A DNA stretch of 64,000 nt, taken from NCBI GenBank assembly GCA_902362805.1, contig CABIXY010000001.1:550358-614357 (forward strand). The letters run 5' to 3'. Positions 57,556 through 64,000 of the stretch are shown piece after piece (position 1 is the stretch's first letter; each line of letters begins with the position of its first letter). Origin of the DNA: Eubacteriaceae bacterium. GTDB taxonomy: Bacteria > Bacillota > Clostridia > Peptostreptococcales > Anaerovoracaceae. The notes under the pieces were generated by a model, which worked only from the letters and a program-made list of their open reading frames with translations, was not told the DNA's origin and searched no databases. Made by a program: the position numbers and the translations under genes.

Positions 57556-58143
57556 ATGAAGAGGGGTTTCTTTGTTTTTGCAGCTGTTTTGATGGCGATG
57601 GCGATACCTATATTTGCAGGAACGGGTGAGAACAGCGCCAATACCGTCGAATATGAACTCCATCACGAGGCAAAGCCGGATATTGTTGATACTGTCAGTG
57701 CGGACTTTACCGCAGCGAAAACATCAAAAACGAATGATATTCGTCCTTCTATTTTCACTAGGACGATGGAGATTAAGGACAAAAAGACAAGTAAGACCGT
57801 AGTGAGGCTCAAATATCTGATTCAAGTCGATTTTTATGAAAGCGGCTCCTTTAGAGCTTTCTACGGAGCAAGTTCACCAATGCTGGTGATTGAATACGCC
57901 ATAGCTCCGATGAAACTGGTCAATATAGCAGAGGGTGTTAAATCTGCGACTGGCAGATACCCTTGTACGTCTCTGACATATAGCTATTCGGCAAACCTCT
58001 GTACCACAGAGCCGGTGACAGCAAAGGTAGGAAAGCTGCTTTCCGGTGCAGGATTCCGCCCTACAGAAGACCTGAAACCGTATTATATAGCAACGGTGTT
58101 TGACACTGGAACAATTGATCTGTATAGTCGACCAGGAAAGTAA
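57556..58143 (+). CDS. Secreted protein of unknown function
   Basis: 195 aa from ATG 57556 (ATG 57550 is an alternative; AAAAGGGGC is upstream). Signal peptide KRGFFVFAAVLMAMAIPIFAG. The mature protein is strand-rich (RTMEIKDKKTSKTVVRLKYLIQVDFYESGSFRAFYG, PYYIATVFDTGTIDLYSR) with two Cys (PCTSLTYSYSANLC) that could form a disulphide. Single gene with its own terminator. I do not recognise a family. Confidence 0.78.
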   Translation: MKRGFFVFAAVLMAMAIPIFAGTGENSANTVEYELHHEAKPDIVDTVSADFTAAKTSKTNDIRPSIFTRTMEIKDKKTSKTVVRLKYLIQVDFYESGSFRAFYGASSPMLVIEYAIAPMKLVNIAEGVKSATGRYPCTSLTYSYSANLCTTEPVTAKVGKLLSGAGFRPTEDLKPYYIATVFDTGTIDLYSRPGK

Positions 58144-58153
58144 GAAATCAAAC

Positions 58154-58185
58154 AAAAACTGCCAGCAGCGTGCCGGCAGTTTTTT
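58154..58185 (+). terminator. Terminator after the secreted-protein gene
   Basis: AAAAACTGCC / GGCAGTTTTTT. Confidence 0.93.
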
Positions 58186-58208
58186 AGTGGAGCGTTAACA
58201 GGCGCTTA

Positions 58209-58751
58209 TCAGATTTGACCGTGGGGGACGATTTTCATCAGACAGATGTCATCCCCCGTTTTGATGCTCTTTAGCAATTCTACGTCTACTTCACAGCCGA
58301 AGGCTTGTTCGAACAGTGCTTTGCTATATCCTGTTGTGCACTGACACCAGGTATCTGTCTCCAACCTTTCTACTTCTGCTACCATCGGACATGGACAGAA
58401 AAAGAACTGGAGATAGAGCGAACCATCCCTGTAAGAAAGACCGGCAGCTTTTGCTTTTTCTGAACTTGCAAACTCCTCCATGGATGTGGACGATGCCATT
58501 AATTCTTTCACCAGCGCTAGTTTTTCATCCATTCCATATCCACATTGACAATTCATACGAATCAATTTTGTCGTTTCAGAATCAAATTTCCTCTCCAAAC
58601 GCCTCATCGTGGCGTTGACCCAGGCGGCATTATCTTGCGCATCAGTCGTTTCGCAATCACCATAGACTACTTCTTTTGCAGTGGCATGATCACTTTCTGC
58701 CCGGATGGCTTCGTAGATTGCGTCTTCCTGTATTTTTCTTATATCAAACAT
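58209..58751 (-). CDS. DUF6144-like cysteine-rich protein
   Basis: 180 aa from ATG 58751 after GGAGG; the longer frame to 58865 overlaps the AraC gene and has no start site. N-terminal helical half (YEAIRAESDHATAKEVVYGD), then CQCGYGMDEKLALVKELM, FFFCPCPMVAEVERL and TWCQCTTGYSKALFEQAFGCEVDVELLKSIKTGDDICLMKI: the end resembles a haem- or metal-sensing V4R/XylR-like module often called DUF6144. Downstream of and co-oriented with an AraC gene. Confidence 0.75.
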   Translation of the reverse strand: MFDIRKIQEDAIYEAIRAESDHATAKEVVYGDCETTDAQDNAAWVNATMRRLERKFDSETTKLIRMNCQCGYGMDEKLALVKELMASSTSMEEFASSEKAKAAGLSYRDGSLYLQFFFCPCPMVAEVERLETDTWCQCTTGYSKALFEQAFGCEVDVELLKSIKTGDDICLMKIVPHGQI

Positions 58752-58830
58752 TTTGTCCTCCATTTTTGATTTGCTATTCTTGTATTTCATTATAAATGAG
58801 AACCTGGAGCAAAACTTCTGAATTCCTGCT

Positions 58831-59664
58831 CTATTTAACGGGAATATATAAATCCATGACGACAAACTCGTTGGCCAAATCCGTTTTTCTATAGATATTT
58901 AAGCCATATCTTTCATCCAGTTCATAATTGCTCTTTGGGAGCCAAACGCTGAATACGCCTTGAAGGGCGCAGAATATATCTGCTATTTTTCCTTCAAAAC
59001 GGTAGACGGCAAACTTCCCGCCTCTAATTGTTGTCATATTTTCTAGTTCACAATTTTGATCTGCGGATAGACATAGGTCGCAGATACAACTTTTGCCTGT
59101 AGAAATTGAAGGATCATTATAAAAACGTTCAATCATCAATGTATCCGTATGGAGATACTCTTTGTAGTCATCCATCATCTTTGACCATTTAGTCTTAATT
59201 TCGAGGTAACTTCCAATGATTCTCTCATAGAGCACTGGAATGTCTTCGATTTCTGCTATTCTGATGTTTGAATTGTAGGTGCTATATGTTTGAAAAACGT
59301 CTAATCTTTTAGGAGAAAAAGGGTTTTGAATACTGTCTGCAATAAGGGTTTTCCGGAATTGCGCAGGGGAGAGAGACGTATGCTTTTTAAATGCGGAACT
59401 GTAATTGGAAGAGGTATATCCGTAATCCAGTCCAATATCCGCGATGCTCCTGGTAGACTTTACTTTCATATCGATGGCGCTCTGGTCCAGTTTCAGACGT
59501 TTGATAAAGGCATAGACACTTTCACCAATTTCTTCTTTAAAAATCCGACTAAAATAAAACTCAGAATAATGGAATTGATTAGCCACTTCTTTTACTGATA
59601 AGTTTTCATTTAGATGCTGAAAAATATAGTCAATACTCTGATTCACGATTTTCTTTGCAGTCAT
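58831..59664 (-). CDS. AraC family regulator with C-terminal effector domain
   Basis: 277 aa. AraC HTH pair in residues 1-105 (YIFQHLNENLSVKEVANQFHYSEFYFSRIFKEEIGESVYAFIKRLKLDQSAIDM; SIADIGLDYGYTSSNYSSAFKKHTSLSPAQFRK), then a GyrI-like ligand-binding domain (VLYERIIGSYLEIKTKWSKMMDDY; FAVYRFEGKIADIFCALQGVFSVWLPKSNYELDERYG). Likely controls the DUF6144-like gene 79 bp downstream. Divergent from the second AraC gene, with a hairpin array between. Confidence 0.92.
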   Translation of the reverse strand: MTAKKIVNQSIDYIFQHLNENLSVKEVANQFHYSEFYFSRIFKEEIGESVYAFIKRLKLDQSAIDMKVKSTRSIADIGLDYGYTSSNYSSAFKKHTSLSPAQFRKTLIADSIQNPFSPKRLDVFQTYSTYNSNIRIAEIEDIPVLYERIIGSYLEIKTKWSKMMDDYKEYLHTDTLMIERFYNDPSISTGKSCICDLCLSADQNCELENMTTIRGGKFAVYRFEGKIADIFCALQGVFSVWLPKSNYELDERYGLNIYRKTDLANEFVVMDLYIPVK

Positions 59665-59698
59665 TGATATGCCTTTGACCTCCTCGCATGCATTTTGC

Positions 59699-59912
59699 TA
59701 TGGTGATTCCTATAGAAATACAACCGTACGCCATGGTTAATGAACACTTCCTTGCGACAACGTTGTAAGATTGCTGCGTTCATTATACCATGTGCATTCC
59801 GCTGAATATAGAATCGCAGCACATGATTCAATAGTTCCTACCTCTCGACAACGTCGAAAGATTATGGAACTATTATACCATGACGATACCTTTGAATATA
59901 GAACTGAATATG
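59699..59912. repeat. Hairpin-array repeat, family A, locus 3 (two full units and an edge)
   Basis: H1 stems: TATGGTG/CGCCATG (two G-U), CATGTGC/GCACATG, final unit cut off after CATGACG. H2 stems: AATGAACAC/GCGTTCATT (one mismatch), AATAGTTCC/GGAACTATT; inner mini-hairpins CGAC/GTTG (G-U) and CGAC/GTCG around AAC. Spacing of ACCATG is 90 bp (59787, 59877). Lies between two divergent AraC genes. Confidence 0.85.
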
Positions 59913-60018
59913 AATTTCTAACAGCACTAGTTTAAAAACGTTGTTTTTGTGAATAAAAATATAGAATAACAATTTGTCCATTTCGGTCAAGATATTTTTG
60001 TACAGATGAGGTAAACTG

Positions 60019-60933
60019 ATGCAACAGGAAAGAGAAAAGGAAAAAACAGCGGCGGTACAGCGAATGCAGGACTATATTAATCAATATGGGGAGTCAGAGA
60101 ACTTTGACTTTGACGGTCTCTATGCGAGCGCCGGGTATTCCAGACGTCACGCGGATCGAATCTTCAAGGACTTGACCGGGAAAACGCCGCAGGAGTATGT
60201 CACAGCGGTCCGCTTGTCAATGGGGGCGGAGAAGCTGACAGGCACCACGGACAGTGTCTTGGAAATCGCCTTGGACAGTTGTTTTCAGTCACACGAAGGT
60301 TTCTCAAGAGCATTCAAACACTTGTTTCGTGCGTCTCCGCGGGAATATAGAAGAGGTGAGCGAGCTATCCCGCTGTTTATCCAATATCCTGTCAGTCATT
60401 ATCACGTTTTGCTGAATCATAAGGAGGAAATGAGAATGGACAAGAATGTAAACGTATGTATGGTTACACCAAAAGACAGACCGAAGAGAAAGCTAATTTA
60501 TTTACCATCCAAAAAAGCGGAAGAATATCTATCTTACTGTGAGGAGATGGGATGCGAATGGGAAGGCCTGCTCAACAGCATCAGTGAAAAGTTTGACTCA
60601 GCAGCATTGATTGAACTGCCAGATTTTCTAGTAAAGTCAGGCTTTTCCAAAATTGCAGCGGGAGTTGAAGTTCCGCTGGATTGCCAGTGCAGTCTGCCGG
60701 AAGGTTACGAGAGCGCAGAACTCTGCGAGTGTACGATGCTCTACTTCCAGAGCGAACCTTATGAAAACGAAGCGGATTTCTGTCAGGCCATCGAGGACAC
60801 CTATAGTGCCATCGAAAAGTATCAGCCGCAGCGTTACGGCTATGACTTCGCCTACGATCTGGCACCGAGCTTTAACTTTGGCGCTGAAGCTGATACGGGG
60901 GCAAAGATTGCAGTGCCGGCAATAAAGAAATAA
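60019..60933 (+). CDS. AraC family regulator with C-terminal effector domain
   Basis: 304 aa. HTH region RMQDYINQYGESENFDFDGLYASAGYSRRHADRIFKDLTGKTPQEYVTAVRL and VLEIALDSCFQSHEGFSRAFKHLFRASPREYRR, then an effector domain from about residue 140 with a Cys-containing segment (DCQCSLPEGYESAELCECTMLYFQSEPYENEADF). Differs in effector domain from the divergent AraC gene, so their ligands differ. No co-directional target gene follows before a terminator at 60964. Confidence 0.9.
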   Translation: MQQEREKEKTAAVQRMQDYINQYGESENFDFDGLYASAGYSRRHADRIFKDLTGKTPQEYVTAVRLSMGAEKLTGTTDSVLEIALDSCFQSHEGFSRAFKHLFRASPREYRRGERAIPLFIQYPVSHYHVLLNHKEEMRMDKNVNVCMVTPKDRPKRKLIYLPSKKAEEYLSYCEEMGCEWEGLLNSISEKFDSAALIELPDFLVKSGFSKIAAGVEVPLDCQCSLPEGYESAELCECTMLYFQSEPYENEADFCQAIEDTYSAIEKYQPQRYGYDFAYDLAPSFNFGAEADTGAKIAVPAIKK

Positions 60934-60963
60934 AACAAAGAGCGAGATTATATTGCAAATAAG

Positions 60964-61008
60964 AAAGAACCATTTTGCAGGCGTATGTCTGTGCGATGGT
61001 TCTTTTTA
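60964..61008 (+). terminator. Terminator after the AraC gene
   Basis: AAAGAACCAT / ATGGTTCTTT with T5. Confidence 0.85.
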
Positions 61009-61080
61009 TTATCAACTTAAAATAATAAAAATGTACCGAACCCCGATAAAAACATTAAAATAGCATTTAGGTGCAATAAT

Positions 61081-61163
61081 AACAGATGACGGATGCTCCC
61101 AGCATCTGTTGCAGGTATTCGCTTTTATCTTGACAAGCGAGGCTTGCCAGGAGCTTTGCTCCG
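61081..61163. promoter_or_regulatory. Nested dyads upstream of the second serine recombinase
   Basis: AACAGATG (61081-61088) / CATCTGTT (61103-61110), inside which GATGCT-CCC-AGCATC (61092-61106) offers an alternative fold; then GGAGC-TTT-GCTCC (61151-61163). May be recombinase sites or leader structures. No similarity to the dyads at 1303-1445. Confidence 0.5.
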
Positions 61164-61191
61164 CTATGAATGAACGAGGGAGGTAGAGAAG

Positions 61192-61785
61192 ATGAAGAAA
61201 ATATATGGTTACATCAGAGTCTCAACGAAGGATCAAAATGAAGACCGGCAGAGAATTGCTTTGGCAGAGTTTCCTGTTCCAAAAGAAAATATCTTTATGG
61301 ATAAACTGAGCGGAAAGGATTTTAACAGGCCGCAGTACAAGAAATTGGTACGAAAATTGCGAAAAGGCGATATACTGGTAATAAAGTCCATCGACCGCCT
61401 GGGGCGGAACTACGAAGAAATATTAAATCAATGGAGGATCATCACAAAAGAAAAAATGACCGACGTGGTCGTCCTTGATATGCCACTGCTGGACACTAGG
61501 CAGACTGGCAGGAATCTGACCGGAACCTTTGTCGCAGACCTGGTGCTGCAGATTTTGTCCTATGTGGCGCAAACGGAACGCGAGAACATCAAACAAAGAC
61601 AGATGGAAGGCATTGCTGCCGCAAAGATGCGCGGCGTCCGCTTTGGCCGGCCGCGAAAAAACGTGCCGGGCTCGTTTTACAGCATCAAATCCGAGTGGGA
61701 GAATAAGAAGGTTTCATCCAGAGAAGCTGCCAGACGACTTGGCGTATCGCAAGATACGTTCCTTCGCTGGGTACACGGCAGATAG
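61192..61785 (+). CDS. Small serine recombinase (resolvase/invertase family), second copy
   Basis: 197 aa. Catalytic start YGYIRVSTKDQNEDRQR with the active Ser, KLSGKDFNRPQYKK, KGDILVIKSIDRLGRNYEEI, YVAQTERENIKQRQ; C-terminal HTH (SREAARRLGVSQDTFLRW). Closely related to the recombinase at 1507; the two share long identical stretches in the catalytic domain but differ in the DNA-binding tail, so they should recognise different sites. GGGAGG precedes ATG. Confidence 0.92.
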   Translation: MKKIYGYIRVSTKDQNEDRQRIALAEFPVPKENIFMDKLSGKDFNRPQYKKLVRKLRKGDILVIKSIDRLGRNYEEILNQWRIITKEKMTDVVVLDMPLLDTRQTGRNLTGTFVADLVLQILSYVAQTERENIKQRQMEGIAAAKMRGVRFGRPRKNVPGSFYSIKSEWENKKVSSREAARRLGVSQDTFLRWVHGR

Positions 61786-61935
61786 TGCTGTGCAGGAAAA
61801 AGTAGGAAATTTCGTTCCTCTAAAAAATAGAAAAAAATCGACATAAAATACATAATTCTTACTGCAATTTATTATAAACCACCTGAATGAAAAAGTCTGC
61901 TTTATCGTTCAGCATTTTGCTCAGGAGGTGAACCG

Positions 61936-62184
61936 ATGAAAGAAACTATGCGTAAAACAGGCTTGCTGGAATATATCGCAGAGAGAGCCGGGTGCGGGTA
62001 TCTCTCGGATTTACACAGTAGAAAAAGATATCCTCATATTTATGAAGTCATTGCTAATATTGCGCCTCATGATTATGACTTGAAGGAATGGGAGGATGCG
62101 GTACGGTATATTACAGGGGAAACAGTTTCTTTCAAGGACGGCTGCCAGGCAGCGGAGTATCTGCTGCGGCATTTAAATGATTAA
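61936..62184 (+). CDS. Small hypothetical protein
   Basis: 82 aa. AGGAGGTG lies 7 nt before ATG 61936. Predicted alpha-helical with a central YLSDLHSRKRYPHIYEVIANIAPHDYDLKEWEDAVRYITGE segment. 150 bp after the recombinase gene with a terminator behind it, so possibly an accessory gene of that unit. I do not recognise a family. Confidence 0.7.
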   Translation: MKETMRKTGLLEYIAERAGCGYLSDLHSRKRYPHIYEVIANIAPHDYDLKEWEDAVRYITGETVSFKDGCQAAEYLLRHLND

Positions 62185-62200
62185 ATCTCAAGAGCGAACC

Positions 62201-62242
62201 CTCACAGTAACGAATGATAAATTTGTTATTGTGAGTTTTTTT
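62201..62242 (+). terminator. Terminator after the small hypothetical gene
   Basis: CTCACAGTAAC / GTTATTGTGAG (one G-U), T7. Confidence 0.82.
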
Positions 62243-62281
62243 GATTGCAGGTTGCATTATTAATTTCAGTGTGCTAAACTA

Positions 62282-62301
62282 ATATACAGCATGCTGTATA
62301 T
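62282..62301 (+). promoter_or_regulatory. Perfect 20-bp palindrome before the DHA2-type exporter
   Basis: Half-site ATATACAGCA and its exact complement, immediately followed by TTAGGAGG, the ribosome site. Position suits a repressor operator; the MarR-type regulator at the end of the window is a candidate. Confidence 0.75.
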
Positions 62302-62316
62302 TTAGGAGGTCTTGAT

Positions 62317-63747
62317 ATGGAAAACTCTTTTTTGAAATCAAAATGGAGTATATTTATAGTAACAAGTATGGCGAATTTGGGAGTTTCCTTTGCCATCAAT
62401 AGTTTAAATCTGGCATTGCCCCTGATTCGAGAGGAATTTGGCGTGACCCAGTCCGATGTCAGCTGGCTGGCACTGGTTTATTCTTTGCTGCCCAGCTGCA
62501 TGTTGCTGCTCTTCGGAAGGCTGGCGGACATCTGCGGATACAGGCGGCAGTATCTCTTTGGCTTTGCCTTTTTTACAGTTGTTTCTATGCTGGCGCCGCT
62601 TCTGTCCTTCAATCTGCCGACGCTGGTCGTCTTCAGAGCATTGCAGGGAATCGGCTACAGTATTCTGATTTCCATCACACAGGCGACAATTTTTAAAACA
62701 TTTCCCGAAAATGAGAGAGGCAAAGCCCTGGGAATCAACTCAGTGTTTGTTTCTGTCGGGTTTGCGGCAGGACCGACAATCGGCGGCGTACTGCTGAATT
62801 TCTTTACCTGGCACTCCATTTTCTACTTCTGTGCAGTATTCAGCGCTCTGGGACTTGTTGGAACCTTTTTGGCGATGGAGGACGATACTACAGAGAAAGA
62901 GAGCAGGCCAAAGATGGATTCGGTCGGCGGACTGTTTTTTATGGTTTTTATCGGTGCCTTGTCGGTGGGCATCAATTTTGTCGACGACTGGGGAATGTCC
63001 TGGAAAATCGGCACCTTATTTGCGATTTCGGCGGCAGGGCTGTTATCCTTCATCATCAGAGAAAAACATGTAGAACATCCGTTGCTGCCCCTCTATATCT
63101 TTAAAAATAGAACCTTTACGTTGGCCAACTGTACTTGCCTGTTATCTTATCTGACACAGCAGCTGACAACATACCTATATCCGTTTTTTCTTGCTGATGT
63201 GATGATGATGTCAGCTTATCATTCCGGTTTGATTATGCTGACCGCGCCAGTTACCATGATGATTTTTTCACCAGTGGGCGGCGGCATATCTGACAAAAAA
63301 GGAACAAAATTTCCAGCTGTGCTAGGGCTTGCGCTGATTATAATGAGTTGTCTGGGAACGGCCTTTTTTCACCAGGGGCAAAGCATTTTTTACGTCGTCG
63401 TCATTCTGATTCTCATGGGTGCAGGAAACGGTCTCAGCGTTTCAGCCATCAACAGCGCGATTTTGGGCTCGGTGGATACGAGCATGTCTGGTGCAGCCTC
63501 AGGCACCTTAGCAACGATGCGCAACATCGGCAACACCATGGGAATTGCCATAGGCAGCGTCATGCTGACCATGAGGCAAGCACACTATGGGACTCTGGAG
63601 CTATCACATATCGGCGTATATCTCAAAGCACAGAGGGACATTTTTCTCTTCGGCGCATTGGCAGCGGCTTTGGCGATCTGTCTGATTTTGTTTATCCACG
63701 ACAAAAAAGAAAAGCAGAAGGTCACCCTTGCTGCTTCACAATGCTAG
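62317..63747 (+). CDS. MFS drug exporter, DHA2 type (EmrB/QacA-like)
   Basis: 476 aa, about 14 helices. ALPLIREEFGVTQSDVSWLALVYSL in helix 1-2, GRLADICGYRRQ as loop motif A, FRALQGIGYSILI motif B-like, FVSVGFAAGPTIGGVLLNFFTWHSIFY motif C of exporters, and late GGGISDKKG. Exports drugs or metabolites with the proton gradient. AGGAGG after a palindromic operator. Its 3' end overlaps the convergent MarR gene by 26 bp. Confidence 0.93.
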   Translation: MENSFLKSKWSIFIVTSMANLGVSFAINSLNLALPLIREEFGVTQSDVSWLALVYSLLPSCMLLLFGRLADICGYRRQYLFGFAFFTVVSMLAPLLSFNLPTLVVFRALQGIGYSILISITQATIFKTFPENERGKALGINSVFVSVGFAAGPTIGGVLLNFFTWHSIFYFCAVFSALGLVGTFLAMEDDTTEKESRPKMDSVGGLFFMVFIGALSVGINFVDDWGMSWKIGTLFAISAAGLLSFIIREKHVEHPLLPLYIFKNRTFTLANCTCLLSYLTQQLTTYLYPFFLADVMMMSAYHSGLIMLTAPVTMMIFSPVGGGISDKKGTKFPAVLGLALIIMSCLGTAFFHQGQSIFYVVVILILMGAGNGLSVSAINSAILGSVDTSMSGAASGTLATMRNIGNTMGIAIGSVMLTMRQAHYGTLELSHIGVYLKAQRDIFLFGALAAALAICLILFIHDKKEKQKVTLAASQC

Positions 63748-64000
63748 CCAGCGCTTTATCCAAAAGGCGCTCGAACTGCAGTCTTTCTTCGGCATTCATA
63801 CTCGAGAGTATTTTTTCTCCAGTATGGGTGCCGTTTTCTTTGATCTGAGATATCAAGGAATGTCCCTGTTCTGTAAGATTGATCAGGGTGCGGCGTCCAT
63901 CCTCGGAAGATGGAACCATGGTGATAGTGGTCTTTTCACACAGGCGCTTGACGATGCCGCTGGCTGTCTGATGGGTGATACCCAGATGGTTGCTCAAATC
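63722..64000 (-). CDS. MarR family regulator (3' part; start beyond window)
   Basis: 93 codons visible, no start codon within. LSNHLGITHQTASGIVKRLCEKTTITMVPSSEDGRRTLINLTEQGHSLI is the recognition helix and wing of MarR, followed by the C-terminal dimer helix (MNAEERLQFERLLDKALASIV). Convergent with the DHA2-type exporter gene, whose palindromic operator (62282) it may bind. Confidence 0.9.
   Translation of the reverse strand, partial: DLSNHLGITHQTASGIVKRLCEKTTITMVPSSEDGRRTLINLTEQGHSLISQIKENGTHTGEKILSSMNAEERLQFERLLDKALASIVKQQG

Overview
The window looks like a chromosomal segment of a low-to-moderate GC, anaerobic, gut-type member of the Clostridia. The evidence is the strong AGGAGG ribosome sites, frequent TTG/GTG starts, TATAAT promoters, and the gene content: TSCPD protein, DUF4358/transglutaminase/MBOAT/DHHW cluster, sodium:alanine symporter, DUF1638, AgrC/LytTR two-component genes. 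A Clostridiales Family XIII/Anaerovoracaceae-type host is a guess and was not tested.

Layout. 0-5 kb: 5' part of a secreted repeat-rich surface protein, divergent from a small serine recombinase with dyad sites between them; a WYL regulator-DUF3795-TfoX_N cluster; two tandem repeat arrays. 5-13 kb: MATE exporter, two gene remnants, a DUF1638-Rrf2 operon under a palindrome-covered promoter, an AGCS symporter, two paralogous mini membrane proteins, a LysR regulator, a double alpha/beta-barrel protein and a cysteine hydrolase. 13.8-18.5 kb: a TPP riboswitch with terminator ahead of thiM-thiE-HAD phosphatase-thiD-cytX, a thiamine salvage operon whose leader carries an inserted palindromic element. 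18.6-23.6 kb: nitroreductase, then an AgrA/AgrC-like LytTR system and two secreted proteins; the regulator operon and the secreted-protein operon have promoters of identical geometry with the same 20-bp-spaced direct repeats. 23.9-34.9 kb: MFS/TetR, DUF2975-like membrane protein/HTH/lipoprotein, radical SAM/SPASM protein, MarR/TMEM175, PIN-PhoH ATPase, GNAT, LUD and EcsC proteins. 35-48.7 kb: glyoxalase-type protein, another tandem palindromic array, a GntR-ABC operon, a VanRS-like system followed by lipoprotein/transglutaminase/MBOAT/DHHW genes, CDF transporter, TSCPD protein, TIM-barrel protein and M20 peptidase.

49.2-55.3 kb holds a complete-looking 6.0-kb filamentous phage (inovirus) prophage inserted in a tRNA-Lys(CTT) gene. 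It has an integrase, HUH Rep, Zot/pI ATPase, minor coat proteins, a 55-aa major coat protein not apparent at normal ORF cut-offs, further mini membrane proteins, a large cruciform in the main non-coding interval, and a divergent XRE repressor with clear operators. Its 46-bp att core is duplicated and a third 17-bp copy of the tRNA 3' end follows; an IS1182-type element sits beside that. 57.5-64 kb: secreted protein, DUF6144-like protein, two divergent AraC regulators, a second serine recombinase, a DHA2-type MFS exporter and a partial MarR gene.

The most unusual signal is a set of intergenic repeats. One family (three loci: about 3.87-4.15, 34.95-35.24 and 59.70-59.91 kb) is built of units of about 90 bp, each with two hairpins whose stems change on both sides (compensatory and G-U changes) while loops and junctions stay constant, as expected of a selected RNA or DNA structure. 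Two further, unrelated-looking tandem arrays also have a 94-bp period and long inverted repeats, and two more dispersed hairpin families lie in the thiamine leader and beside gene 3' ends. I do not recognise any of these families.
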